The translations under genes and the position numbers were made by a program. From Klebsormidium nitens (taxonomy: Eukaryota > Streptophyta > Klebsormidiophyceae > Klebsormidiales > Klebsormidiaceae), in NCBI GenBank assembly GCA_000708835.1, contig DF237627.1:1-44308 (forward strand): DNA of 44,308 nt. Direction: 5' to 3'. The notes beneath the pieces were generated by a model. It ran no database searches, was not told where the DNA came from, and worked only from the letters and a program-made list of their open reading frames with translations. The stretch's first letter is position 1, and each line of letters opens with the position of its first letter. Shown piece by piece: positions 1 through 12,194 of this stretch.

Positions 1-2067
1 GCCGATCCATCCGGGATATTACGGCGTCTTGCAGACAGCCACGCAGTGCGTCGTTACGACGTAACCACCGCCGTTTCGCTAACTCGCGGTCAACGAAATC
101 CTGTCGAGAACGAGGTTAGGCTTAACCAGTCGTAATCGTTACAGGGTTGGGTGGGAATGCAAGGTCGCGCCAACTGGCGGCGGACGTAGCTCCGCGCTTC
201 CGCGGCCGCGCATGTACGGTCAAAGGGTTTAGCAAGGATTTTGTGAACACCAAAGGTACGGAGCAATTTCCGATGTTCGGCCATGTACACGGTCATCGTC
301 AGCTCAGCAAGCTTTGCACATCTGACATGTGTTCCAAGCTTTAGGGAATGCGTAAAGAGCCGCCATGTGGAAGGCAGACCTTGCCGAGGTCCTTCCGAGC
401 ATTGCGAGCATTAAATGCTGTGGCTTGGGGGCGTGCTCTCGATAATGACGGCATTCTGGCTGTAGCGCCGTATGTCATGCATATGGTGCGCCTACTTCTG
501 TTTGCAAATCATGATCAGTCTGCTTTGTTACCTATGCCGCTTGCCCGTTTTATCATTCTCGCTGAGCATATATATCACGGAAGATATGTCCTAGCACCCC
601 TCATGAGGGTGTTCCCACTTTTTGTCGGGGTGTGCTTTCAGGCGGCGAAACTTTAGCGGAAAGTGACTGATCGATCTGACGTAACCTCCATATATATATT
701 ATCCTGGCATATGGAAGTCCGAGTCGGGTCCGAGTCATGTGGCAATCCAGGATCTCACTGTGAATGTTGCACAGCGGCGCAGAGGCATTCCCTTCAATGA
801 TCTCTTAGACGTTTGCAGCAGCACTGGCCGGCCCGCATTTCAACTTGCAAGTTCGTCTTTTAATTTGCGCATGAAACGATCCTCGAAAACAGAAAACAAC
901 ATCTTCACTGGTAGAACCACTACCGGTTTTCTGCTGCAGGCCAAGGTTGCAGGGCTAGCTTTAGGTTTGCAGGGCTAGCTGGTTGTCTCGGCCTCAATAT
1001 ACCTTTTGACGCATTCGTGTCCAGGACGTGGGTACACTCCCATTCAGTCCAATCAACTCCTAGGACTGGGGAGCCGCATTAATTTGCTGATAAGGTTTCA
1101 AGTCTCGAGCGACCTTGACAAGGGTGCACGTGCCAAGCCGCCGTGGTGTTGTGGGCGCCAAATCTCAGCACCTACGAGCGCCCCACGAGCGCAGAGGAAA
1201 GGTTGGTAGCCTGAAAAGCTGAGCTTGTTGTGCTGGTTTAAGAAGCCCCTCAACAAGATTCTGGAAATATCTACTCCCAGCTAGTGCAGCTGCATGATGC
1301 AAAAGGTGCTACCTGGTCTTTTCGAGTGTATATGTCAGTGGCACATCCTTATAGCATGAGCATTTCCATCGTGATAATCTCCCCTGGCCAATACAGATGC
1401 AAAAAAGGAATCTCCTTTTGAGAAATTGTAGCCTTTTTCCAAACCATATCAGTGGCTGGACTATACTGGTTGAGAAGTTGAGTCCTGGATGATGAACAAG
1501 TTGAGGTGTGTGCCACAATGCATTGCATTTGGACTTCCAAGACGCCGCCTGTGTTTCTTGATAACGTGTGTCAATGATCTTTGGTATGAATCATACAAAG
1601 AAAGCTAAAAATAAAAGCCGTACTTTGACTTAGAAGGTTCTGTTCGCAGCCTCTTATGAAGATGACTTGACATCAAAGCAGAACATGATAGCATAGAACC
1701 CAAGCACTGCTTCAAACATCCAGAACATTTCACAGCGTCACTTTGAGATTGTCACTTTGAAAGCTGAAAAGTCAGCAGGCATGGTAGCCCTTGATCCTTC
1801 TTTCTAAACATCCGTCTGAAGTTCCAGGGCCAGAACCAGAATGTTGCAGCCAGGAATAAGTAGCTAGAACGAGTACTCACATATTTTTCTTCAACTATGC
1901 AGGTACTCAGTCACGAGGAAAAAGTGGGACCTTTCCCCTAGCCTTGTGCAGCGGCCTCCTAAGCTCTCCCAAGCAGGGCTGTCAAGCACATCTTTGGCGC
2001 TTGCTTAAGTAGCACCCGAACAATATCAGGGAGGCCAGAAACCACTACTTCACTGCTGGCAAATACC
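1..2067. other. Intergenic, no supported gene
   Basis: Only short open frames occur here, with no family resemblance and no consistent splice structure. A 13-base direct repeat (TGCAGGGCTAGCT) occurs twice, about 20 bases apart, near 947-979. The last few hundred bases should contain the promoter and 5' leader of the plus-strand gene whose ATG is at 2068; no clear core promoter element was identified. Confidence 0.6.
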
Positions 2068-3742
2068 ATGGCAACTTTTCACCACGACTCAGCAATGTTT
2101 GCCAACCAGACGGGCGCGCACCCTGCTCATATGGCACCGGGGAATTATGAGGGCCGTCAAGTCCATGTGGGGCAGCAGCTCCCGCCCCAGGACCCCGCTC
2201 TCCAGAGCCACCCCCCCCATTTCCAGCCCCAGTACAGCCCCCCAACAGGGCACAATCACCACCATAACTGGTCTTACGTGCAGCACCAGTACGCTCCTCA
2301 GAGTCACACCCAGTCATCTGGCGCTCAGCAGTACTCCCAGCCAACCCCTCAGAACTACGCCCACTCATCAGCTCCCCAACAGTACTTCCAAGCGCCATCC
2401 CCCCATCAGCATACCCACCCTGTCGCTCAGCAGTATTCCCAGCCAACCCCGCCGCAGAATTCGCAGCCACCTCATCACGGTCACAGCTACCCGCAGGCGC
2501 CCCCGCCTATGTACATGCATACGGCGCCAGTCTATCACGCACAGCCCGTTCACCCGACGCCCCCGCGGCGGCGTCTCCGGCCCCCGCGCCGGCGTCGCAA
2601 GATGCGGGCGGCAAGCAGAACAGCACGGGGGACCAGTTGAAGAAGATGCTTGAGGCGGGTAAGAAGATGATGAAACAGGACGAGTTGACGCCGCAACAGC
2701 AGGCAGCGAAGCAGCAGCAGAAGGCGGCAAAAGAGCAGCAGCAGGCGGCGAGAGAGCAGCAGGTGGCGATGAATCAGGCGATGTGCGCTCACTCGACTGA
2801 CTACATGGTGGAGGAGCCTACCGGCTTTGCATGGGTGAGGTTTGGTTTGGTTTTTAATTGTCTTGTTTAGCTTTGACCGGGTCGAGTGGGTCTTTAATGA
2901 CATTCAGACCAGTCGTATCTGGTGAAAGGGCGCTTTCGTAGCAACTGTGTCCAAGTCAAATGGTTCCTGGTGGATTAGAAGCTCATGGTCTTGGCCTGGA
3001 TTTGGATTCGTCCACCCGTGATGTCTTGTTCGCCTCCCCCTCCTTTCAAAAGCGGAAGTGCAGGCAATCAGAGACGAAGCCTTTCAAGCTTTCATGCCAC
3101 CTGTCTTTTCCGATTGAGTAACGTCTAAAAGTTTAAGGCAATCCGTCTTCAATTGAGATGCACAAAATCGTTGGTCCTTCAAAAGGTGTGATGTCAACCA
3201 GTCAGACAAGCTTGGCGAATCTGATCAACGGTTGTGGGCTGCGCGCCGTCATGAGGACCAGACCCTGTCGAGTTCACCTTTCTCACTCAACCGCCCGCCA
3301 CAAATGGCTCCCATCGGAGCAGTACCTCTTACGCGAGCGCGCTCACTTCTCTGTATGAGCCACTGACTTCCAGTCGGGATTCAACCTTTTCTGACGCTTT
3401 GAGCTATCTTGCCATGTGTCTTCGGGCCGTTCCTTCGTCTTCTTCGGGCTGTCCAGCCCACCGCAAAATCTGGGGGAGTACTTGCCTGCTTCCTTTTAAT
3501 CACACATGGGCTTGTAAAGCGTTCCGACCACAAGTTAGTGAGCTTTCTCTCTCCTCTCTTAAACCCTTGCAAACATCTTTCGTTACGGCTGCCACGTCTT
3601 CGCAGCTCCTTAAAATTGCTCTTAAAAATCCCTCACCTTGCCACGTGTGCAGTTGTGCTGCTGCTTCTGGCTGCTGACGGGCAACCCGGCGCCGTGCACG
3701 CAGATCCGCTGCACAAACTGTGACCTGATTGTGCAGTCTTGA
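2068..3742 (+). CDS. Gln/His/Pro-rich protein with coiled-coil and Cys-rich tail (apparent frameshift)
   Basis: Family not recognised. Exon 1 runs 2068-2834 from an ATG in good context (ACCATGG). It encodes about 165 residues rich in Gln, His, Pro, Ser and Tyr, with repeated QQYSQPTP-like units, then a Lys/Gln heptad-like segment (KKMLEAGKKMMKQ followed by QQQ/KAA blocks) ending in EEPTGFAW just before a GTGAGG donor. The N-terminal part and the coiled-coil part lie in different frames; they would join if the C5 run at 2560-2564 had one more C. The proposed last exon, 3653-3742, follows a GTGTGCAG acceptor in the same phase and encodes a short Cys-rich tail with LCCCFWLL, RCTNC and a stop. 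This suggests a membrane-associated or metal-binding C-terminus, loosely like small zinc-ribbon membrane proteins such as BRI3 or LITAF, but this is inference. Further exons could lie within the 818-bp intron. The low-complexity N-terminus suggests a disordered region. Confidence 0.5.
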
Positions 3743-4690
3743 AGTTCTCCGAAACCAGAGGCGCAAAATCTTCTACTGGGCGCTTCGAATCGGTCGGTTC
3801 AAAGCACAGCCCGTTGGAGACGTGCATCGTCTTCTAATTGCACACAAGTAACTTGAAGAAATAGCTCTATTGTATACGAGATTGAATTCTGGATTGATTG
3901 AAGCAGTGTCTGGTGGTAGGGAGGGCCGGTTTCTTCGGCATTTGAAGCGAGCTGGTTACTTGTGGAGTAATAAGCATCTAGTTGTCAAAGATGGAGAGGA
4001 TCTGCGAAGCGGCGCCTCCGATACTGCAAAGTAACGGCGTGGTTTAGGCGCAGCGCATGATTCTAGCTTGTCGATTACCGATATGTAGAACCTTCCGGAG
4101 GACGAGTATATCGCAGCTCCAGGGGTGCCAACTTCGACAACGTCGAACGCGGAGTGGAGCACTGGTAGGAATTCTACGTCGTGAGTATATAAAGCAGTAT
4201 CGTAGCCGTTTGGAATTGGATGAAAGTGTCCATGTCATCCTTTCGTTGCGTCCGATGCATATGGCGAACGGGCCGGGCAGCATCGGGGGACGCCAGTGTA
4301 TCTTTTAAATGCTCCATAGTCTGAGTGGGTCCGACGATAATTAATGTGGCTTAGGCTCATACCTACATGGTAGACCGCCCGGGAGGGCGGTGGAGGCTTG
4401 CCTATTATGTGGGGCGACCGGGCGGCTTTTACAAAGTGCGTCTTCTGCCAATTCCGGCAGATTCCGTTTTCTGCCGATTCCGACCGGAACATACCCAAGT
4501 CTCATACGTTGCGTACTGTAAGTTGTTTTGCGGTGCAGACCAGGTCACCAGGCTCTCCTCTGCCCGGGCACTTTGTCGCATCTTTACAAAAGTTTGGGTG
4601 CAATACTGATGGAGTCCACTGAAGTCAAGGGTATTTTAATTTCTATTTTCTACACTGAATGGCCGGGTTAAGCCGCAGTGTCAGCCGCTT
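3743..4690. other. Intergenic or leader region
   Basis: No coding region with family support. The following plus-strand membrane-protein frame has no upstream in-frame ATG, so a first exon may lie here. An ATG near 4610 followed by a GT donor was examined, but its phase does not match the downstream frame. Confidence 0.4.
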
Positions 4691-4695
4691 GGCAG

Positions 4696-5695
4696 AGGTA
4701 CCAACTTCAACGTGGCACTTCCGCACGAGTTCGTAGATCTCGGAGCTTTGACTTCTACCAGGTCGAGGTATCCAGTAGCGCTTGCAAATCGCCTCCGCCT
4801 CTGGTGAAGAGTGCTGCCGCAGGTCGTGGGGAAACGGACACAAAGGGGTATTTCGTTCGGGCTTGGTACCTTGGCTGGATTTTTTCTGTGACGTGGAACG
4901 TCGTCAGCGGAGTGGCGGGCCTTACCACTGCAGAGGTGCTTTTCGTCGCTCTGGCATGGGTGGTCGCTATGATGCTCCTCGCGGTAGTTGCCGGAGCCTG
5001 GTTCTGGGTTCGTCGGATCTCTGCGAAACTCTGCCAAAGCTTTGAAGCAAGCCGCCCTCCTCCGGACCACGTCTCTGCATCGACTCCCGACACCATACAG
5101 GACGACGTCAGCAAGGGCCCTATGATGTCAGAGAGACCCTTTTCTCTCTGGTGGAGAAACGTCAAGGCTTTGTTCACTTATCTCTGGGCGGCCGTCGGGG
5201 CGTTGGTATGCGGCGCGGCGGTGCTCGCGAGCGCCCTGGCCGTCCTCTCCCTCGTGGCTGCGCCAATCCTGGCCGTTGGATTCGTCATCTGTCAGAACTC
5301 CAACGGTTCACCTCAGCGCGAGGGGGCCCAGTTAGTCTGCCTGATCCCAATCAGGCAGGCCTCAACCAGCACTTGTCCTCACAGCACGGTGGAGCTAACC
5401 TCACTTTGTGCACGACAAAAAACCTGCAGTTCTACGTGGCTTGCCCCGCTGCCAGCTGTGAACAATTGGCGGAGCCTTATGGGCGTCGTCCGCCTGCCGG
5501 AGAGCCGTACACGTGGCCGTCGGTGGTGCCTGCCAGCTGTCCATCACGCTTTGGGCCTTTTGAGACAGAGATTCTGCGCCTCGTCGCTATCTGTGGCTTT
5601 GCGGGCCTGATGTATATTCTCGTGATGTTCTGCTGTTGGGTGTGTTCAGTCACACCTGAGCAGCCGCGCTATGCAGCTTACGGGGGATACTACTA
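4696..5695 (+). CDS. Four-pass membrane protein, tetraspanin-like topology (apparent frameshift, 5' end uncertain)
   Basis: Family not identified. The frame has no ATG; a likely exon start follows the GGCAG at 4691-4695. It encodes a basic, Ser-rich cytosolic N-terminus, two closely spaced hydrophobic segments (about 4870-4915 and 4930-5020), a soluble loop, a third long hydrophobic segment (about 5165-5295), and then a polar region. The reading frame changes near 5322-5326 (a G5 run); one extra G would join it to the downstream frame without loss. That frame gives a loop with several cysteines (TLC, VACPAASC, ASC), a fourth membrane helix with CCWVC, a short Tyr-rich tail (AAYGGYY) and a stop at 5693-5695. 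Four helices with a Cys-containing loop between helices 3 and 4 is the tetraspanin arrangement, but no CCG motif is visible, so membership is not claimed. A small intron at the same place (for example donor near 5284, acceptor at 5384) is an alternative to a frameshift. Confidence 0.5.
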
Positions 5696-8262
5696 GCTGT
5701 CGCTCAACCAATTGCTTTCAAATATTGGGACCGAGATAAAAAGGAAGATGTAGATGCTGAGCAGAGGGACTGAAAGGTTACGTGATGGGTGGGATCATGC
5801 GTGAATTCTAGAGTCGAAGTTTAATACGCCTGTGAAAGGCGTCAAAACTTCCTTGTAGCACCGCAGATTGTGCGATGATGTGGACAGCTCCGCATTGACT
5901 TCTGGATAGTTCTCCACACTGGGTTTCTACTGGCAGTTGGGTTGCAAAATAGTAGTCATCGTCACGACGGCCAAATAGAAAACTTACTTTGCCGAGATGC
6001 TTTACCTACCAGCGTATAGCTGCGCGCCTCTAGGTGCTTGCCTATCGCGGCCTCAATCTGCATTTGGAAATTTTCTTAGGGAGAGTTTCTCGTCAACCTG
6101 ATGTAAATGCAAAGCTACACAACTACCGTATGCTGAATTACTCGACAGACTGATTGCTCCTTTTCCTTCTTCATCCGTACTCCTTCATCCTTGATTCTTC
6201 ATATGGCAACGAGCATTGTCTTGAATGCATATATTGCTTTCCTATCACGCTTGCACCCAACTTGAGCTTGCATATGCACCAGAAGTCTCCGTGCATCCCA
6301 AGAATCATGATGATCCATCGATCGAGTCTCAACCCCAAAACTCGAAGATTCAGGATCAAGATGTCTCGATCTTATTCGAAGATTCGCCTTCTTCTTCTTT
6401 TAAGAGTACGACTTGCGCATGTTTTACGTTACGTGGTCGCCAATAAGGACGTAAACATGAGAGGTTTCACGTCCGGTCGCAAGCCCCCGATCCAAAGCAA
6501 AGTGTCCGCACTACGTCAGGCTTCAGAAGTTGTGCGCCTTTGATACTCTGGCATGCTCGTACCGTTCGGCTACATAGATGTCAAAGCTATCTTTACGCGT
6601 AAATAAAACCCAATTACTTTCAATATCCTTGCGCGGGATTTGCTTTGGCAGCGCTGCGAAAACGTATCGGTCTGCGTCCGGCAGAGTTGCGACTATCGAT
6701 ATCACGGGAGCACGTCTCAATGGAAACGTAGGAACATGCCCATGTCATACATAGAAATCAGAATGGACCGAACAGCTTGCCCCCGAACAGCAGGCATTCG
6801 TGCAGCCGAAGCGCCGCGTGCTAGCCAATCAACCAAGCAACATGAGCAGATCAATCTTAATTACCAATGCCGCCGTGGGACCGTCTTCTGCGAAGACGTA
6901 TACGTATTTGATTCAAGGCTGAAAGTGGTAGCTTCAGTTGCTCTTACCATAATACTTCTCAAATTCCACCGCCATCGTTTCGTCGAACACTGAAGGTGGT
7001 CAATCGCAACTTTGAGAGATCCGATTATCCTTTGTGATCTGTATAACCAGGCTTTGGCAGTGCCCCCAAAGATCTTTTGTGCCAGCTTATTGCAGGCCAG
7101 CCTGGCGCCTGCCCTCGAAAGATGCGCAGAATGTTGCACTATGGAGTGGCATGGGGTATGACTTAAAAGGTTGCGCGTCGACCGAGAACCTACTTGGCCT
7201 CCAGTGTTGCCTTTGTAGTACCGACAGGTAGGAGGTACGGTACTTTTCAAGCCATATTGCTCCTCTGGTATGTACCCTGGTCTACCACGTGGATCTGAAA
7301 GCCATCCGATTGGCTAAGAAATCTGAAAAGCTCTTTGCAGCTTTTCGGTCGACGCGCACCCTTACCACTGTAGCTGACTGTAGCAGTCTCACTAGGAGAC
7401 AGTTTGTTTGAATTTTCACTGCTCAGGTCTGTTGCGCGTTTAGATTGACGTCATGTGTGCGAGCTTCATTAAGCTAAAGCTGGTTGATTTGCACTGTGAT
7501 ACGTGCAGATCTGGAAGTGAAGCTGAAACTCATCTCAGGATCGAAGGATGCCAAATTCTTTTCTTGCAGAAAGGACAGTATGTGAAATGGCTGAGGACTT
7601 CTGAAGCGCTTTGATTTGAGATATTGCGCGCAGGATGAGCGGTTTCGTAAGGTTAGTTATACGGGAGATCTCGAACCTGACGTCTGGTATCCGATAACAG
7701 ATGGCCAGTGCAACCTTGAACGTTGCAAGAAGCATATGGGAAAGTTGCAAGAAGGCGTTAGGTACAGCTTTGCAAAGGCGTTCTCCCCAAGAAAGTCTGG
7801 GCAGCAGTTTCGGACCCTAGCTCCTGGCATGGAAAGGTAGAGTCCCCCAGTCTTCGCAGAGCTACAGACGCTGACTAAATGTTTGAGCAGGAGCCTCTCA
7901 AAGACTTCGACTAATGGTGATGCGGCAACAGGCGATGTACGTCTGTCGTGGAACATTGGCTCTAATCTGAAAAAGGACACCAATCATTTTCCGCTTAGTA
8001 AGGTTGCTCGAATTGCTTACCAAAGTTCTTTTCAGCACTTAATTATGTGGCCCTGGAGCCTCTGGTGCCCCTCTTAGGATCCAAGTGTGGTTCTTTGTCT
8101 GTATATTTATGCGTGATGGAGGCTGAGGCTCTGTCCTGCGCGATGAGTGAGTCGTAGAAAAGATTCGTCCTTGAATGCTGCTGAAAAGTTCTTCATTGTA
8201 GAGCAACGTTTGGCAGATCATTCTGTTGCTCTCAAGAATGCGGCACGTTGCAAGGTTTCTCG
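5696..8262. other. Intergenic, no supported gene
   Basis: About 2.5 kb with only short frames lacking family features or paired splice sites. It holds an inverted repeat (13 bases GCGCGTCGACCGA near 7172-7184, complement near 7347-7359) and a small perfect hairpin (GAAAAGCT/AGCTTTTC at 7325-7346). The promoter of the YABBY gene should be at its right end. Confidence 0.55.
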
Positions 8263-10087
8263 ATGACAGACGGCAGCATGGATACCCTGCATATCAGCTG
8301 CCAAAGCTGCCACTGCATCCTTGAGGTAAGTCTTCCCTTCTTTGTTTCCTTGACCAGCTTTCATTTGTGAGCTCGTGCATGCTTTCAAGCGATCTGTTAA
8401 GAATAACATTGATTGTGCATGACCGAAAGTATCAGACGAGTCTGCAGGTCTTCTAGACATCTTTTGGATCATGTGAATCATGCGAGTCATCTTTTTCTGC
8501 AGGTGGAGCTACCTCCAGATCTAATGCAGACCACGGTACACGTGCGCTGCGGGAACTGCAAAAGCATTCTCTCTTGCGACATCACAGAACATCTTCTCGA
8601 GATGGCGCAGGTAAAGCTAACCTTAATCTTTGGTTTGTCTATAGGTATATCACTCCTGTCTCTTGCTGTGCGGAGATCTGGATCCACCTGAATTCAATCT
8701 TTATCGGTTTCAGAAAACCATGAAATAACGGGAGACACGTATTGAATAGAGTTCATTTGAAGCATTCACCTCGTATACCGTTTCAGGTTTCTGTGGACCT
8801 TCCTTCAACTCAAGAGGGCCGGCGCCATTCAAACGCCTCATTCAGCAGCGTGGAAGGATTTGAAGAATTTGAGAAGGAGGAGCGGCTCAGCGGTGGTACA
8901 GGGAAAGAACATGCTGACCACGGAAAGGCACCCAAGAGTAAGTCATCTCGAATCAATGACTCTTTCGATCTGTGCGTCTGTTGGTAGGGGTTTGCAAAAC
9001 GTTGTCGATTATAAGAATGATCTGGGAATTGATCATTCTTTAGACGTCTCCTGTCCTGATCTTGCGCGGCGCGTGCAACACTTTTACGATTGCAACCGTT
9101 CAGAAGCCGGACCGCATCCTAGACTGAACTTTTAACCACTAATTATGCTGGTTTTCAGACAAAGAGAAGAAGCCCCGGGCGCCAAGTCCGTACAACAACT
9201 TCATCAAGTAAGTCAACCCTTGCGAAGTCTTTCGCCCCCTCTCAAAGTGACCCTGCTGCACTCTTCCGTCCTTCGTCTCTGAGAGCCAAAGCTAGATCTT
9301 TGCATTCGGGCGCTCAACTTGACACTCTAAGCAATGCTTGATTGTGGTTCAGAATGATGGCTGGAAGCACGCTGCAGGGATCAAGTGCCGAAGCTGAAGG
9401 CCGCAAATCCAGGCATCAATCACAAAGTGGGTTTTCAAGACGTTTCTCTTTAGAATAAGCCGATAAGTCAACATTAACACCATCTTGAATGTGTCGTGAC
9501 GAGTGCAAATCTGGGCGGCAGAGGCCCGAAATGCAAATCGGCCCGCACAATAACCTTTCCGCAAATTAGGCATCTGCACATTGAAAAGTCGAAGTTCTTA
9601 CACACGTAAACGATGATCCTCCCCTCAAAGCCCTTATTACAGGATGCTTCTTCGTGGAAGAGTGAGATAGCCACAGGACAATCCCTGGTTGATAGCCGCA
9701 ACTGTGCCTCACCGCTTACCCGTTCGCTTCTTGAGAAGTCATGTCTTCGAAACCAGTTTCACTGGCGACTTCTTTTCTGCAGGAAGCGTTCCGTCTCGCC
9801 GCACTCAAAGTAAGCTCCACCTCACTTCTGCGCATCCAGCAATGTAGCTCCGATCATCTTTCCCCGCGACGTCTAGCGTTGTGCTGATGGGGATCCCTCG
9901 ATGCTCCGTCTTTTCGTCAGACTACAGGGGTTGACATATCCGCGGATTGTTTTCTGCTCGTAATTCTTTGCAGTGGGGGTCGTCTTCATTGAACCCGCGA
10001 GCCGTCAGAGACGGGCAGGCTGATGAGCAGCGCGAGTTTCTGCAAGGACTACGTGAAGCTGGCGCTCTTCGCAACCACGGTACATGA
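8263..10087 (+). CDS. YABBY: YABBY-family transcription factor
   Basis: Seven exons with GT-AG junctions and consistent phases: 8263-8325, 8503-8610, 8787-8937, 9159-9207, 9378-9426, 9783-9809 and 9974-10087, giving 186 residues. Residues 13-40 form a zinc finger C-x2-C-x20-C-x2-C (CQSC...VHVRCGNC), the same spacing as in plant YABBY proteins, which also share the VRCG core. Residues 57-107 are an acidic/Ser linker. Residues 109-150 match the HMG-like YABBY domain in order: KKPRAPSPYNNFIK, then KLKAANPGINHKEAF, then AALKW (compare K-R-x-P-S-x-Y-N-x-F-I-K, I-x-H-x-E-A-F and A-x-x-W). A charged 36-residue tail follows. The start is the first ATG in frame with the finger. The protein should be a nuclear DNA-binding regulator; targets cannot be read from the sequence. 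The fifth exon start was chosen after GCTGCAG at 9371-9377 because only that join restores the YABBY helix. The gene is convergent with BPM. Confidence 0.88.
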
Positions 10088-12194
10088 GGTTGATTGGACT
10101 TTGTGCACAAATTTCAACCGGTCCATCTATGCATTGTTTCCGCCGGAATGGTCGACAAGCCTGTAACAGGAAGAATGAAGGCTGTTATTTCGAAAAGAGA
10201 ATCAGTTTACCGCTTCGCAGCCTGCCGCACTGTCGTATACAGCATGATGAGTCTGTTGAACAGAGCTTGGAGCTGAAGCTACGCTGTTCACGTCCTGCTA
10301 TTGCCACCCTCAGCTGTTGGCAATTTCGTTAAGAACAACGGACAAATTGCTGCTCTGAACCTGTAATCAGTTGCGACAGCGCTACCTGTCGTATCCGGCA
10401 AGGTGGTCTTGAAATGACTTTGACGTTTTTATGAACGTAAGCTGATGCCTTACTCTCGTTCTCCTGCAGACTTCCACCAACCTCCAGGATAAGAAGCCCC
10501 ACAACTTGAAGCTGCCCATTGGTCACAAGTCGAAGTTTGGATCGAACTTTATCAAAATAGTTTGTGACGATTTTTCCTCCACCTCGAGTGCTTCGAGCGG
10601 ATTTGAATGCGGCGCGGCAGTGTCGCCAGCAAACATTGTCATGAACCTAGCAATCAGACGATATATACGAGAAGCTAGGATGTGATCCTGTGCTTTCCTC
10701 GCGTGTAGCACGTGTTGCTACACACACCGGGATTCGATTGTTCACACACTGAAGGGCTGCCGTCAAGCTCCAGAAGCTACAAACTTGAAACGTCCGACTC
10801 GAAATAAAACATCTCAAAACCATACCCTAAGTAGTAGCTTAAGTTTCAGGTTGGATCATTGATTCTTTTGGGGAACATACTGGGTTGCATATTGTTTCGC
10901 TCAAGCAATCTCACATGAAAGAGTGACCCTGGGGCTCTTATAAGGTCCTATGAGACAGGCGCGCCGCGACCTTATAGGCGCTCATCTCGTTTTCCAGAAT
11001 AGCCAGTGCCTAATTTTTAAGGAGGGTCGTGCTGCGGCAAATCAGACGTTGAGCGAAGCTACGAAAATTTTCTTCCAGCTGCAACGTGAGTCTTGAACAT
11101 AGCCGGCCAGCCCATGTGCACACTTCATGTTGATTTTCTGTGTATGGCCCCAGCTGCACTGCATGAGCGCGGCGGCATACACCAATGTGCACCAAGATCT
11201 ATGAACGGAACGCGTACAGCTATTCAATTCTTATTGTGCGGGCATGCATGTACCAATCATTGAATTTCAGCGAGAATAATTCTGAGTTGTTCAGTCATGC
11301 ACCAATTTTCATGCGTAATCCGCCAATTTTGAAATGACGAGTTCGATTGCACACTAGCAACAACCAAGCCTGGCAGGCCGACTCTCGAAAAGATTTGCGA
11401 TCGAGAATTCTTGTAGTAGAAGGGATTTGAGTCGGCAGATGTCAATCGGACTCATGATATATTCAGAATGATCCCGGCCGTACCAAGATTCACCATCTGA
11501 TGCTCTCTCAAGATCCGGTATTGTGAGCAACGGCATGATTGTCAAGTCGATCAAAACTAGTGCACTTCACATGCCATGTCCGACGGATCATATATGAATT
11601 CCGTCCATCCGCTGGATGATCAGGCCTAGCCTAGACGTTCATGCGAACCCCAGATTGCCACATCCGGCTGCTGCTGGCATCATGCCGCGTTTGCAACTGA
11701 CTTGGCGCAGATCCTTTGTCGCATTTGGTCGACTCGCCCACTCCCGACAAATGAAAAGGTGAGGGACTTAGCAAAGCACAATTCGAGGAATTTAGCAGGC
11801 CGGAATCGTTAGAGAAGTATCGGATCTTAGCATTGTGTCCAGACGGTTTTCAGCTCTTCGTAAGAGCCAAACACCCTGCCTCATCTAGCAAGGAGGTGCA
11901 ACACAGACGTCATTATTTCGTTTCTTCGCGCACAGCCAGGAATGCACAACAGCCGAACTTGGATCTGCGCCGAGACTTGCAAAGTCTCAGTTCACAGCTG
12001 TGAAGATTCAATGTCACCCTCCCCTAAGGCCCTCGCTGCAAAGTGCTGCCTGCACCTGCTTCCTACAAGCGGGGTGCACGCTCGACGCTATACATGAGCG
12101 CTGGCCCGACCCAACCCCTTATGAGAGTCTACTACCACACACCGCAAAGACGCTTCTGACCTACAGTGACTATTCCCAGAACGATGATGCTGCG
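10088..12194. other. Intergenic between convergent YABBY and BPM genes
   Basis: No coding potential with family support on either strand. It should contain the 3' ends of both flanking genes. No repeat or RNA gene was recognised. Confidence 0.55.

Noticed and set aside
2045-2470. 141-codon minus-strand open frame, Gly/Ala-rich
   Set aside because: Antisense shadow of the Gln/His/Pro-rich exon.
4697-4763. Alternative frame reading NFNVALPHEFVDLGAL at the start of the membrane-protein exon
   Set aside because: Protein-like but closed soon after by a stop, with no donor that joins it to the membrane-protein frame.
7172-7359. Inverted repeat GCGCGTCGACCGA / TCGGTCGACGCGC with a spacer of about 160 bases
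   Set aside because: Short arms, no element structure or coding content between them; may be chance.
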